Positions 15,907 to 23,396 are shown, counted from the first letter of the stretch. The stretch: 64,000 nucleotides of DNA from Natrinema ejinorense (GCF_002494345.1 NZ_NXNI01000001.1:2480001-2544000), one strand, 5' to 3'. Notes: a model not told the origin generated them from the sequence alone. Numbers and translations are program-made.

Positions 15907-16075
15907 CACCCTCAAGGGGTGGGGGCGCGAATGCGCTCCGCTGCGCGGAGCGGTGCGGTGTGTTTTGATGATGTGGCCTTAGCCACACCCCTAACGGGGA
16001 ACCCGACGGCCCCCGTCGTGGTTCCCCGTCAGGTGTGGCCGGGGCTTGTCCCCGGCCACCCCGCGGCGCGCGCCG
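15907..16075. other. Array of stem-loops, replication-origin candidate
   Basis: Five hairpins and one palindrome within 169 bp. They are: CACCC/GGGTG (15907-15921); CGCTCCGC/GCGGAGCG with 3-nt loop (15934-15952); TGTGGC/GCCACA with 4-nt loop (15972-15987); a long stem 15994-16029 with arms ACGGGGAACC/GGTTCCCCGT and an inner CGACGG/CCGTCG separated by one bulged base; GTGGCCGGGG/CCCCGGCCAC with 5-nt loop (16035-16059); and the palindrome CGGCGCGCGCCG (16064-16075). The array lies 84 bp past the end of the probable replication gene. Alternatives are a strong bidirectional terminator or a structured RNA. Confidence 0.6.
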
Positions 16076-16158
16076 ATCGGGACCCATCCGGGGCTATTAC
16101 ACGCTGAAAACGGCGAAATAAGGTGGTTAGAATAGTGTTGCCACTGGTCGGCCCGGCG

Positions 16159-17775
16159 CTACAACCAGCGCCAGGCTGCGCTCTTGCCGCGCTCGCCGAG
16201 GTCAACCTGTGCGGAGCGGAACCGTGCTGGATCTTTCCCGGCTTCCGTCCACAGTCGGTAGGCTTCCTTCAGTCGAGTTTCGACGTTCTCCACGCCCTGG
16301 AGTCGAAACATCACCCGCGCTTCCTGCCGGTCATCAACATCGACCCCGTGCTTCGCACACCACGCTACCAGCGCACTCGTCGTTTCATCGATTCCTCGCT
16401 CGGCTGCTTCGATCGCCTTCGCTCCGGCTTCGACGGCTCGCCGAGTCGCATCTCGCGCTTGCTGAACGGCGTCGTGGACCATCTCGGCGACGTGGTTCGA
16501 TCGGAGCGAGACGGACCCGTACTCGGATTCGACTAATTCGGGAATCCGTTTCAGCGCCCGCCGAACGCTATCGACGTGGCGACCGTGGTCCTCGGCGATC
16601 TCCTGGGGCGACACCTGTCCTCCATCGGTCACCAGCGTCTCGAGGGCTTCCCATTCGACGGGCGAGAGGCCGTCCGAGAGGTGTTTCACCACGATGCTCT
16701 CTTGCGTCTCACGTATCCGGGTGAGATCCAGCGAGACGATGTTTACCTCCTGTTCTTCGGTTGGATCGAAATAGGCATCCGCGACGAATGGTCCATTGCC
16801 ACGATCGTCGTCGGCAGGGTGAACCGGAAGGCCGGCGTCGGCCATCACCGAACACACTGTCTCGTCCAACTGCGCTATCAGTTCCTCGAGGTCGTCGTCG
16901 GTAACGCCGATCGTTTCGTCCCACCGGCTCACCTGATACGACGCACCGAGTTTCGGGTTCGCCAGCGTCTCGTCGTCGTCCATCCCGGCAGCCTCGCGGC
17001 TGTAGTAGTGTTTCACCTCACGGGGAAACGTGTGGCTCGGGAACGCTTCAGCGACTCGTCTCGGGCCGAGTGTGACCGTATGATAGTAGCCGGGCAGGTG
17101 GCGGCCCTTCTCGTCGCGTTCGTTCTGCACGAGTTTCCGATACCCGTCTCGGTCGTTCTCGAGCAAGTGCGCCATGCTGGCGATGGGTCCGTCCCGAGCG
17201 TGGATCGGTCCGGAGCGGTCACTATCCAGACGAACGTACCGCTCGGCGTCCTGTACGTTGCTGAACGGGTGGGGCCGATCGAAGTAGCGGCGGTGGATTC
17301 CGACGGACTCCGCGGCTCGGCAAAGCAGTTCGTGGTACCGGCGAAAATCGATGTTCGATCCGTTGATTTTGACGTTCACAGCCTCGGTAATCGTCTCGGG
17401 AACGCTGTACTCCGAACGCTCGCCCTGGTCGTTCTCGATCTCCATTCCTTGCCACCGTGGGGCGAGGTGCGCGTTGAACGACTGCTCACCAACTGGATCT
17501 TCCTCGGGATGTCGAGCCACAGAGAACCGGAATTCGCGGATTTCGTTGATTCTGAACGGTGTTCCCTGGGGATTCTCGGGGCCAGGATGAACGATGCCGC
17601 TGTCCTGATAATACAGTTTGACGATCCACCGCTCGGTCCCGCTCTCGAATTCGGCAACCTGTGAACCGTCACCGTCCTTGACCCGCGAATCACAGGCGAA
17701 GAACGGCTTGAGTGCGTGGTCGTCGAACAGGTAGTTCGCGGCGAACTCGTGGAAGGCCAGTTCGACGGCCTTCAT
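16159..17775 (-). CDS. Probable replication protein with winged-helix domain
   Basis: Large soluble protein, 538 residues. The ATG at 17773-17775 overlaps the preceding stop (ATGA), exactly as in the other genes of the operon, so it is preferred to an upstream in-frame start at 17838. Residues about 375-440 (SPVEWEALETLVTDGGQVSPQEIAEDHGRHVDSVRRALKRI) form a clear winged-helix domain. The rest is alpha/beta and unassigned; no HUH nuclease or P-loop motif is visible. Being the largest non-structural gene, last in a leftward operon and beside a hairpin array, it is a reasonable candidate for the initiator used by integrating pleolipoviruses. That role is inferred. Confidence 0.6.
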   Translation of the reverse strand: MKAVELAFHEFAANYLFDDHALKPFFACDSRVKDGDGSQVAEFESGTERWIVKLYYQDSGIVHPGPENPQGTPFRINEIREFRFSVARHPEEDPVGEQSFNAHLAPRWQGMEIENDQGERSEYSVPETITEAVNVKINGSNIDFRRYHELLCRAAESVGIHRRYFDRPHPFSNVQDAERYVRLDSDRSGPIHARDGPIASMAHLLENDRDGYRKLVQNERDEKGRHLPGYYHTVTLGPRRVAEAFPSHTFPREVKHYYSREAAGMDDDETLANPKLGASYQVSRWDETIGVTDDDLEELIAQLDETVCSVMADAGLPVHPADDDRGNGPFVADAYFDPTEEQEVNIVSLDLTRIRETQESIVVKHLSDGLSPVEWEALETLVTDGGQVSPQEIAEDHGRHVDSVRRALKRIPELVESEYGSVSLRSNHVAEMVHDAVQQARDATRRAVEAGAKAIEAAERGIDETTSALVAWCAKHGVDVDDRQEARVMFRLQGVENVETRLKEAYRLWTEAGKDPARFRSAQVDLGERGKSAAWRWL

Positions 17776-17975
17776 AGCAGCCCCTCGCGCTCCGCGAAAC
17801 ACGCGGTACAGAGCGGGATCGATTGGCCGAGTCGGCACTTCACTTCCGGCCCAACGTAGTCGCAGTCGTCACACTCCGGCCAGACCGGCTCCGAATCGGT
17901 TTCCGATTCCGCTTCCGATAGTTCGTCAGACGAGTCCTGCGGCTCAAGACCGAAGGCTGTCAAGTCCTCGGTCAT
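17772..17975 (-). CDS. Small acidic zinc-ribbon protein
   Basis: The product has 67 residues. The N-terminal half is very acidic (SSDELSEAESETDSE); the C-terminal half has two Cys pairs, CDDCDYVG and CTACFAE, forming a probable zinc ribbon. Start and stop both overlap neighbours by 4 bp (ATGA), so it is translated as part of the five-gene unit. Perhaps a DNA- or protein-binding accessory factor for replication or excision. Confidence 0.65.
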   Translation of the reverse strand: MTEDLTAFGLEPQDSSDELSEAESETDSEPVWPECDDCDYVGPEVKCRLGQSIPLCTACFAEREGLL

Positions 17976-18223
17976 GCCGGCGATCGTCCCTCCAGGTGCG
18001 CGCAACGGTGGTTGTACGCTTCCTCGAGAACGATGTTCTCGGGCCGGTTATCCCACGGGATGTGGTTGCAGTGGTGAACGTCGAACTCGTCGCCGAACAC
18101 GTCGCTCGGATCGTTCTCGAGACAGGCGACCAGCTGGTGAATGTACGCCGTCGAGTCGTCGTCACCTACACGGCACCGGACGTATTCGTAGCCGAGTCCG
18201 GTCTGATGCACCGTGACCGTCAC
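17972..18223 (-). CDS. Small HNH-like protein
   Basis: The product has 83 residues and starts with GTG overlapping the previous stop (GTGA). The segment DVHHCNHIPWDNRPENIVLEEAYNHRCAHL has the His-His, Asn and His spacing of HNH_3-type nucleases (ββα-metal fold), with YIHQLVACLEN before it as in homing-type HNH proteins. It lacks the zinc-binding Cys pairs. It could nick DNA at replication or recombination, or be a decayed homing nuclease kept for another purpose. Overlaps both neighbours by 4 bp. Confidence 0.62.
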   Translation of the reverse strand: MTVTVHQTGLGYEYVRCRVGDDDSTAYIHQLVACLENDPSDVFGDEFDVHHCNHIPWDNRPENIVLEEAYNHRCAHLEGRSPA

Positions 18224-18351
18224 GCCGATTCACCTCGATTCTCGAGGGAGCGACGAATCTGGTCATCGGTTGCCTGATAGGCTGGATGGACAAGAACGGT
18301 CCTCGTTTCCACGTCGTACAGACGGCTGGCACGGACGAATTCGTCCGTCAT
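18220..18351 (-). CDS. 43-residue protein of the small-gene operon
   Basis: Sequence runs MTDEFVRASRLYDVETRTVL to a charged end RRSLENRGESA. It is too short to place in a family. Both ends overlap neighbours by 4 bp (ATGA and GTGA), which is strong evidence for a translated gene. Size and placement recall the small accessory proteins that the SNJ2 integrase needs for excision, but no sequence evidence supports that. Confidence 0.55.
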   Translation of the reverse strand: MTDEFVRASRLYDVETRTVLVHPAYQATDDQIRRSLENRGESA

Positions 18352-18602
18352 CGGTCCACCTCCCCGCCATCGGTGAGTACAGGCGGAACCCGCTGTGAGC
18401 CCGTCCGCTGCATCCGGCGGGGACACCCTCTCGCATGGCCGGCCTCCCCGTCCTTGTTGATCAACCGGGTACAGCGCGCCTCGCACTCCGGACACGTGAA
18501 CTCTCGAGAGGTACGCGGTTCGGGGTGAGTCCACACCCGCCTCTCGAGTTCATCCGGATCAATATCGGCGAGAAGTTCGTCCAGCGACTTCACGCGCACC
18601 AC
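18348..18602 (-). CDS. Small zinc-finger protein, first gene of the operon
   Basis: The product has 84 residues from a GTG start. The zinc motif is FTCPECEARCTRLINKDGEAGHARGCP (CxxC...H...C). The first 30 residues are helical and acidic (LDELLADIDPDELERRV). It heads a five-gene leftward unit (18602 to 16159) in which every junction overlaps by 4 bp. Two palindromic sites lie just upstream. In the excised circle the integrase gene would read toward it across attP. Confidence 0.62.
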   Translation of the reverse strand: MVRVKSLDELLADIDPDELERRVWTHPEPRTSREFTCPECEARCTRLINKDGEAGHARGCPRRMQRTGSQRVPPVLTDGGEVDR

Positions 18603-18616
18603 CCCGATTTACTCGT

Positions 18617-18658
18617 CTCACCGGCAGACGGTGAGGGGGTGCAGCACTGACAGTGCTG
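18617..18658. promoter_or_regulatory. Two palindromes upstream of the small-gene operon
   Basis: CTCACCG (18617-18623) pairs with CGGTGAG (18629-18635) across 5 nt. CAGCACTG (18642-18649) pairs with CAGTGCTG (18651-18658) across one base. They lie 15-56 bp before the GTG start of the zinc-finger gene, suiting operators, an iteron-like site or attP arm sites. Confidence 0.5.
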
Positions 18659-18768
18659 AACTCCCGACGAGACCCACCGCTCTATACGATGGGTGTGACG
18701 AGAAATCGGGGTGGAAAAGCGGCCGAGGGCACCGAATTCGGTACCTTCGAAACCGACTTTTTTACGGA

Positions 18769-18782
18769 TGGACTCGTCGGGA
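18769..18782 (+). repeat. attR core within tRNA-Ala 3' end
   Basis: TGGACTCGTCGGGA forms the complement of the discriminator base, the 3' acceptor strand and part of the T-stem of tRNA-Ala(CGC). It is identical to 5362-5375. The tRNA stays whole because the element lies on the 3' side. Confidence 0.85.
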
Positions 18783-18840
18783 TTTGAACCCGAGGCCTCT
18801 TCCTTGCGAAGGAAGCGATCTACCACTGATCTACGAGCCC
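18769..18840 (-). tRNA. tRNA-Ala (CGC), provirus integration target
   Basis: Folded by eye. Acceptor is GGGCTCG with CGAGTCC (one G-T pair) plus discriminator A; D-arm GATC...GATC; anticodon stem CTTCC/GGAAG with loop TTCGCAA (anticodon CGC); T-arm TCGGG-TTCAAAT-CCCGA. No CCA is encoded. A TATA-like CAAATAGA lies about 27 nt upstream (18864-18871). Transcription runs leftward into the provirus. Confidence 0.95.
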
Positions 18841-19017
18841 TCGCACGTTCCTAACCCCGGTTTCTATTTGTAGCTTGTGTTTCGGGGCCGGATCGGGACA
18901 CTGCACCACGATGGGGTCTCGAGTCGACGGCGGGATTCCTACGGGCTGCTGTCACTGGGTCCCGCACACTCGTAGGCGGGTCGTGGGTGTGCCGGCACCG
19001 ACTGATGGTCGTCCGTA

Positions 19018-19704
19018 TCAAACGGCCGACCGACCGTCGGCGTCGGTACCGGCGGCGAGCACTCGAGCACGACCGGCGATCGTCCCGACGAGGAACCCGG
19101 TAAAGTGGGCGATCACTGCGACGCCGGGCGAGGCAGTCATGACCGTCACCGTGATCGCGAGCCCGACGAACACGAGGATCGCCAGCCAGCGTGGAACGTC
19201 GACGAACGAGGCGAGGCCGCTCGAGAGCCGGTTCGACGCGACGAGATAGCCGAGCAGGGCGAAGACGGCTCCGCTGGCTCCGAGGACGCCCGCGGTCGGC
19301 GCGACGGGGACGAACGGAACCGCTGCGAGTACCCCCGTGACGAGGATTTGGGCGACCCCCGCGATCGCACCGGTGATCGCGAAGAACGAGTGAAATCGGA
19401 GTCGAGTCGTGGCTCGCGCGACCGGCCAGCCGAAGACGATCAGTGCGACGCTGTTCGAGAGCAGGTGCCCCACGCCGTTGTGGGCATAGACGCTCGTGAC
19501 GATCGTCCACGGATTCGCCGTGAGCGGCGGCGCGAGGACGAACAACCCGCCCACCAGCCCCGCGAGCGCGGTAAGGCTCTGGACGGCGAACACGACGGCA
19601 AAGACGACGAGGAGTTCGAGGATCGGACTGTTCGAGCCGGATTCGGGCCCCTCTCCGCCGGATCGGACGGCCGGTTTCGACCGCGACCGCGAGCGTCTCG
19701 CCAT
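19018..19704 (-). CDS. Rhomboid-family intramembrane serine protease
   Basis: The product is an integral membrane protein of 228 residues. The ATG at 19702-19704 gives MARRSRSRSK; longer readings lack coding character. Hydrophobic segments cover most of residues 30-220. Rhomboid signatures are present: AHNGVGHLLSN after the second helix, the catalytic serine in VLGASGAVFALLGYL, and the catalytic His in VIAHFTGFLVG. It is expected to cleave transmembrane substrates inside the bilayer. Substrates cannot be told from context. The gene sits between the provirus target tRNA and the 86-bp palindromic element. Confidence 0.88.
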   Translation of the reverse strand: MARRSRSRSKPAVRSGGEGPESGSNSPILELLVVFAVVFAVQSLTALAGLVGGLFVLAPPLTANPWTIVTSVYAHNGVGHLLSNSVALIVFGWPVARATTRLRFHSFFAITGAIAGVAQILVTGVLAAVPFVPVAPTAGVLGASGAVFALLGYLVASNRLSSGLASFVDVPRWLAILVFVGLAITVTVMTASPGVAVIAHFTGFLVGTIAGRARVLAAGTDADGRSAV

Positions 19705-19832
19705 GTGGATAGCTGGGACGGCGAGCGACAAAAGTCCCGGTACGGACTGGTGGAACGGGACTCGGGAAGACGACCCGGAAACCCCGGCGCCTGATCGGGA
19801 CGCAACCGTCGCTGCGGACGGGCGTTCGGTGG

Positions 19833-19918
19833 CTATAGTAGTCACTGAAACGATTGACACACCGATCGCACCGCTGTCGTGCGCTCAGGAGTGCACTGAC
19901 TCTCAGTGACTACTATAG
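19833..19918. repeat. 86-bp dispersed palindromic element, copy A
   Basis: Outer arms CTATAGTAGTCACTGA (19833-19848) and TCAGTGACTACTATAG (19903-19918) are perfect complements. An inner stem surrounds GCAC...GTGC. A second 86-bp copy is at 28004-28089 and differs by paired changes. It lies 44 bp beyond the stop of the rps10 gene. Confidence 0.7.
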
Positions 19919-19961
19919 AAAAACGGTAAATATCCTCTTCGAGCCGCGATCGGAGACGGCC

Positions 19962-20270
19962 TCAGTCTTCGAGGACGATCTCGATCGAAACGTCGTTTGG
20001 CACCTGAATGCGCATGAGCTGTCGGAGTGCGCGTTCGTCGGCGTCCAGATCGATCAGGCGCTTGTGGACGCGCATCTCCCAGTGCTCCCACGTCGCAGTG
20101 CCCTCGCCGTCAGGCGATTTCCGGGTCGGCACCTCGAGGGTTTTCGTCGGCAGCGGGATCGGCCCGCTCAGGTTGACGCCGGTGTTGTTCGCGATCTCGC
20201 GGACGTCGTCGCAGATGTCGTCGAGGTCGTCTGGACTCGTGCCCGCGAGTCGAACGCGTGCCTGCTGCAT
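19962..20270 (-). CDS. rps10: Ribosomal protein uS10
   Basis: Small-subunit protein S10 (uS10), 102 residues, of the head domain. The family pattern is clear: [19 protein letters not shown] at the start, the loop [20 protein letters not shown], then [18 protein letters not shown] and [13 protein letters not shown]. It begins at the base right after the EF-1 alpha stop codon, the conserved archaeal tuf-rps10 arrangement, so both are co-transcribed. The 86-bp palindrome downstream could serve its 3' end. Confidence 0.97.
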   Translation of the reverse strand: MQQARVRLAGTSPDDLDDICDDVREIANNTGVNLSGPIPLPTKTLEVPTRKSPDGEGTATWEHWEMRVHKRLIDLDADERALRQLMRIQVPNDVSIEIVLED

Positions 20271-21533
20271 TTATTTCTCGTGGACTTCGAGGACCTTGCC
20301 GGCGGCGATGGTCTGACCCATGTCGCGGATGGCGAAGCTCCCGAGTTCTGGGATCTCGCTGGACGGCTCGATGCTGAGGGGCTTTTGCGGTCGGATGGTG
20401 ACCACAGCGGCGTCACCCGACTGGATGAAGTCGGGGTTCTCCTCGGCGACCTCGCCGCTCGAGGGGTCCATCTTCTTGTCGATCGACTCGATCGTACAGG
20501 CGACCTGAGCCGTGTGAGCGTGGAAGACCGGGGTGTAGCCGGCCGTGATCACGCTGGGGTGTTGCATGACGACGATCTGTGCCTGGAACGTCTCGGCGAC
20601 GCTTGGCGGATCGTCGGCGGGGCCACAGACGTCACCGCGGCGGATGTCGTCCTTGCCGATGCCGCGGACGTTGAATCCGACGTTGTCACCGGGCTCTGCT
20701 TTGGGCACCTCTTCGTGGTGCATCTCGATCGTCTTGACCTCGCCGCCCACGTCGCTGGGCTGGAAGGAGACGTTGTCGCCGGTGTTCATGATGCCGGTCT
20801 CGATACGTCCGACGGGGACGGTACCGATTCCGGAGATGGTGTAAACGTCCTGAATCGGGAGTCGGAGCGGCGCGTCCGTCGGTGGCTCCGGCTCCGGCAG
20901 GCTGTTCAGGGCCTCGAGGAGGATTTCGCCGTCGTACCACGGCGTGTTGTCGGACTCCTCGGCGATGTTGTCGCCTTCGAACGCCGAGATCGGGATGAAG
21001 GAAGCGTCGTCGGTGTTGAACTGAACCTGCTTGAGCAGCTGCTCGACTTCCTCGACGACCTCGTTGTACGTCGACTCCTTGTAGTCGACGATGTCCATCT
21101 TGTTGATGCCGATGATGAGCTCGTCGATACCGAGGGTTCGAGCCAGGAAGACGTGCTCCTGGGTCTGGGGCGCGACACCGTCGTCGGCGGCGACGACGAG
21201 GACGGCGTTGTCCGCCTGGGATGCGCCCGTGATCATGTTCTTCACGAAGTCCCGGTGGCCAGGACAGTCGACGATGGTGAAGTCGTAGGCGTCCGTCGAG
21301 AACTCCTGGTGGGCGATGTCGATGGTGACACCACGCTCTCGCTCCTCGGCGAGGTTGTCCATGACGTAGGCGAACTCGAAGCCACCCTTGCCCTTCTCTT
21401 CTGCTTCTTCGCGGTGCTGTTCGATGACGTGCTCGGGTACGCTCCCCGTCTCGTAGAGGAGTCGTCCCACGAGCGTACTTTTCCCGTGGTCAACGTGACC
21501 GATGATGGCCAGGTTCTGGTGTTGGTCGCTCAT
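20271..21533 (-). CDS. tef1a: Translation elongation factor EF-1 alpha
   Basis: GTPase that brings aminoacyl-tRNA to the ribosome, 420 residues. G motifs are GHVDHGKST (G1), the DIAHQEF region (G2), DCPGHRDF (G3), NKMD (G4) and a serine-containing G5 region (ISAFEGDN). Beta-barrel domains 2 and 3 follow, with [18 protein letters not shown] and [15 protein letters not shown]. Length is normal. It has a strong-looking promoter and is followed without gap by rps10. Confidence 0.98.
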   Translation of the reverse strand: MSDQHQNLAIIGHVDHGKSTLVGRLLYETGSVPEHVIEQHREEAEEKGKGGFEFAYVMDNLAEERERGVTIDIAHQEFSTDAYDFTIVDCPGHRDFVKNMITGASQADNAVLVVAADDGVAPQTQEHVFLARTLGIDELIIGINKMDIVDYKESTYNEVVEEVEQLLKQVQFNTDDASFIPISAFEGDNIAEESDNTPWYDGEILLEALNSLPEPEPPTDAPLRLPIQDVYTISGIGTVPVGRIETGIMNTGDNVSFQPSDVGGEVKTIEMHHEEVPKAEPGDNVGFNVRGIGKDDIRRGDVCGPADDPPSVAETFQAQIVVMQHPSVITAGYTPVFHAHTAQVACTIESIDKKMDPSSGEVAEENPDFIQSGDAAVVTIRPQKPLSIEPSSEIPELGSFAIRDMGQTIAAGKVLEVHEK

Positions 21534-21879
21534 TGTTGTAGCTCACGCGCAGAGGCGCTTATATCGGTCTCTTTGGCTCGTTGCGGTTAAAACCATTTCG
21601 AAAGCGTATTCAGTCGATCCCGATCCCGTCTTGCGGTTTGGCTAGGATTCACACGGCACGGAACGTTCGAGAGGCGACGACTTCGCCCAGGAGGACGGCC
21701 ACGAACGGGTGATCTCGCCTCGAGGGAGCGGCAAACTCGTGACGCGCGGATCGATGAGGCCGTCCAGCGGACCGTACAGGCGTTCGACGGCACCGGCCCC
21801 GGTTTCGAGTGGTCGCGACACCGATACGACTCGAGGAACGGTGACGACAGCAAGGACAGAAGACAGCAGCGGCCCGCTC
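21534..21879. other. Intergenic stretch before EF-1 alpha
   Basis: Holds the EF-1 alpha promoter at its left end. The remaining 300 bases show no credible gene; the open frames there are GC-driven and lack haloarchaeal codon and residue bias. Confidence 0.5.
21558..21566 (-). promoter_or_regulatory. TATA box of the tef1a-rps10 unit
   Basis: On the minus strand GATATAAGC lies about 29 nt before the ATG (21533), giving a transcript with little or no leader. Confidence 0.6.
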
Positions 21880-22827
21880 TCAGAGGGGCGGCAGTCGACC
21901 GACGTCCGACAGGACTGCCGTCGCGGTCTCCGGACCGCCGGCACCGCGACCGCTCGAGTGCAGCGAGCCTGCGTTTCGCGTCTCGATCTGGACGATGTTT
22001 CGCGTGCCGGTCACGGCCAGCGCGCCGTTTTCGGGGACGAGTCGGGGGCCCACGCGGACCCCGTCGCGGGTCGCCTCGCCGATGAGGCGGATCGTCCGAC
22101 CGTCTTCGGCGGCGAGATCGAGCGCACTCCCCGGAATGTCCTGAATGCCCTTGACCGTCGCGTCCTCGAGCGCGAAGCCACCGTCGGCCAGCACGTTCGC
22201 GAGGATGACGAACTTCAGGGCGGCGTCGGTGCCGTCGACGTCGAACGTCGGATCGGCTTCGGCGACGCCGAGATCCTGGGCTTCCGCGAGGACGTGTTCG
22301 TAATCGAGTCCCTCCGCGGCCATGCGCGTAAGAATGAAGTTCGCAGTGCCGTTGAGCACGCCCCGGACCGCGGTGACTGCCTGTGGCGTACAGTCCTCGA
22401 CCGTCGAGAGCACCGGGATCGCGCCGCCGACGGTCGCCTCGAATCGGATCGAGCCCGCGCTCTCGGCTTCGAGTGCACGGAGTTCCTCGTAGCGTTCGGC
22501 GACCGGCCCCTTGTTCGCCAGGACGACGTGGCGGTCGGCCTCGAGTGCACGTTTCACGTGCGTAAAGCCGGGTTCGGCGTCGCCGAGCGTCGTCGGCGTT
22601 GCCTCGACGAGCACGTCGTAGGTCGTATCGAAGACGTCTTCGGGGTCGCCCGCGCCGAGGGGCTCGCCGCCGACCTTGCGCTCGAGGACGTCGTCGACGG
22701 CGATCCCACCGGGATCGACGGTAGCGCTGGTAGAATCGGCGAGCGCGACGACTTCGTGGCCGTACTCGTCGGCGAGGTCGGCCACCGAGCGGCCGACGTC
22801 ACCGGCACCGAGAATTGCGAGTTTCAT
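21880..22827 (-). CDS. hom: Homoserine dehydrogenase
   Basis: Reduces aspartate semialdehyde to homoserine, the branch point to threonine and methionine. The 315-residue protein opens with the NAD(P)-binding loop GAGDVGRSVADL, has the catalytic-domain pattern ATVGGAIPVLSTV, and the GVLNGTANFILTRM segment typical of the family. It lacks a C-terminal ACT domain; instead an ACT-domain gene lies directly upstream, overlapping by one base (TGATG), suggesting the regulatory part is a separate subunit. Confidence 0.95.
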   Translation of the reverse strand: MKLAILGAGDVGRSVADLADEYGHEVVALADSTSATVDPGGIAVDDVLERKVGGEPLGAGDPEDVFDTTYDVLVEATPTTLGDAEPGFTHVKRALEADRHVVLANKGPVAERYEELRALEAESAGSIRFEATVGGAIPVLSTVEDCTPQAVTAVRGVLNGTANFILTRMAAEGLDYEHVLAEAQDLGVAEADPTFDVDGTDAALKFVILANVLADGGFALEDATVKGIQDIPGSALDLAAEDGRTIRLIGEATRDGVRVGPRLVPENGALAVTGTRNIVQIETRNAGSLHSSGRGAGGPETATAVLSDVGRLPPL

Positions 22828-23396
22828 CAGGCATCACCTCCGAGTAGGGGTTCGACGACGGTCAGTTCCTTGTCCGTCCCGATCGAGCGGATCGCCGTGA
22901 GTGCCTCCTCGGACCGGCCGGAGTCGATCGCGAGTCGGGCGCGGGCGCTCGCGACGCCGTCGGTCCCGTCGGGCGCGGCAAGCGAGAGGTCCAACACCGC
23001 GGCGTCGGCCTCGTCCTCGATCCGGGAGAGGGTATCCGAGAGATCCGTCTCGACGAGGTGACCGACCAGCACGACGTTTACCTCCTCGCCGTAGTGCTCC
23101 GCGCCGGCCTGAATGATGTTGACACCGGCGTCGCGGAGCCCCCCGACGACGTCGTCGAACCGGTCGGGCGGACACTCGAGGTCGACCTCGACGGGAATGT
23201 GTCCTCGCGGTGTGATGTTGCCGCGTTCGTGGTGAATGCTCAACAGATTACCGCCGTTGTCGGCGATCGGAGCGAGCGCGCGCAGCAACTCGCCGGGTTC
23301 GTCGACGAGCTCGAGCCGAACGGTATAGGCACGAAGACCGCCGTCGGTCTCGGCGTCGGGCTCGTCCTCGTCGCCGGGCGCGGGCGCGTCACCCAT
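22827..23396 (-). CDS. ACT-domain amino-acid-binding regulatory protein
   Basis: The 189-residue product comes from the ATG at 23394-23396, which has a GGAGGTG ribosome site 6 nt upstream; an in-frame GTG at 23405 overlaps that site and is less likely. After an acidic N-terminus, residues about 22-95 form an ACT domain (YTVRLELVDEPGELLRALAPIADNGGNLLSIHHERG), followed by a second alpha/beta part with the pattern EVNVVLVGHLVETDLSDTL. Coupled to homoserine dehydrogenase by overlapping codons, it probably senses threonine or another end product. A TATA-like element lies near 23440. Confidence 0.85.
   Translation of the reverse strand: MGDAPAPGDEDEPDAETDGGLRAYTVRLELVDEPGELLRALAPIADNGGNLLSIHHERGNITPRGHIPVEVDLECPPDRFDDVVGGLRDAGVNIIQAGAEHYGEEVNVVLVGHLVETDLSDTLSRIEDEADAAVLDLSLAAPDGTDGVASARARLAIDSGRSEEALTAIRSIGTDKELTVVEPLLGGDA

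Larger units (their letters stand above)
15672..16158. other. Intergenic stretch: IS-like right arm and hairpin array
   Basis: This is a convergent intergenic region between the HNH gene and the probable replication gene. The first 220 bases are mixed composition and end in the right IS-like arm. From 15900 it turns strongly GC-rich and consists almost entirely of stem-loops, followed by an AT-leaning tail (16098-16140). No coding frame is credible. Confidence 0.55.
5362..18782. mobile_element. Integrated pleolipovirus-type provirus in tRNA-Ala(CGC)
   Basis: The boundaries are a perfect 14-bp repeat of the 3' end of tRNA-Ala: 5362-5375 and 18769-18782. An intact tyrosine integrase gene lies 53 bp inside the left repeat. 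The gene order VP3-like membrane protein, small TM protein, spike, ORF6-like, ORF7-like and VP8-like ATPase (9539-14347) matches the structural block of haloarchaeal pleomorphic viruses. The unit length is 13,407 bp. Established: the temperate pleolipovirus SNJ2 integrates into a tRNA gene with 14-bp direct repeats and encodes its own family of tyrosine integrase. All structural frames look open, so the provirus may be functional. An AT-rich cargo and IS-like remnants show later insertions. Confidence 0.85.

Noticed and set aside
16159-17775. Rolling-circle (HUH) initiator
   Set aside because: No His-hydrophobic-His motif with a downstream Tyr was found in the protein; called only a probable replication protein.
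19854-21590. Long open frame on the plus strand opposite rps10 and EF-1 alpha
   Set aside because: High-GC antisense shadow; both genes on the minus strand are unmistakable.
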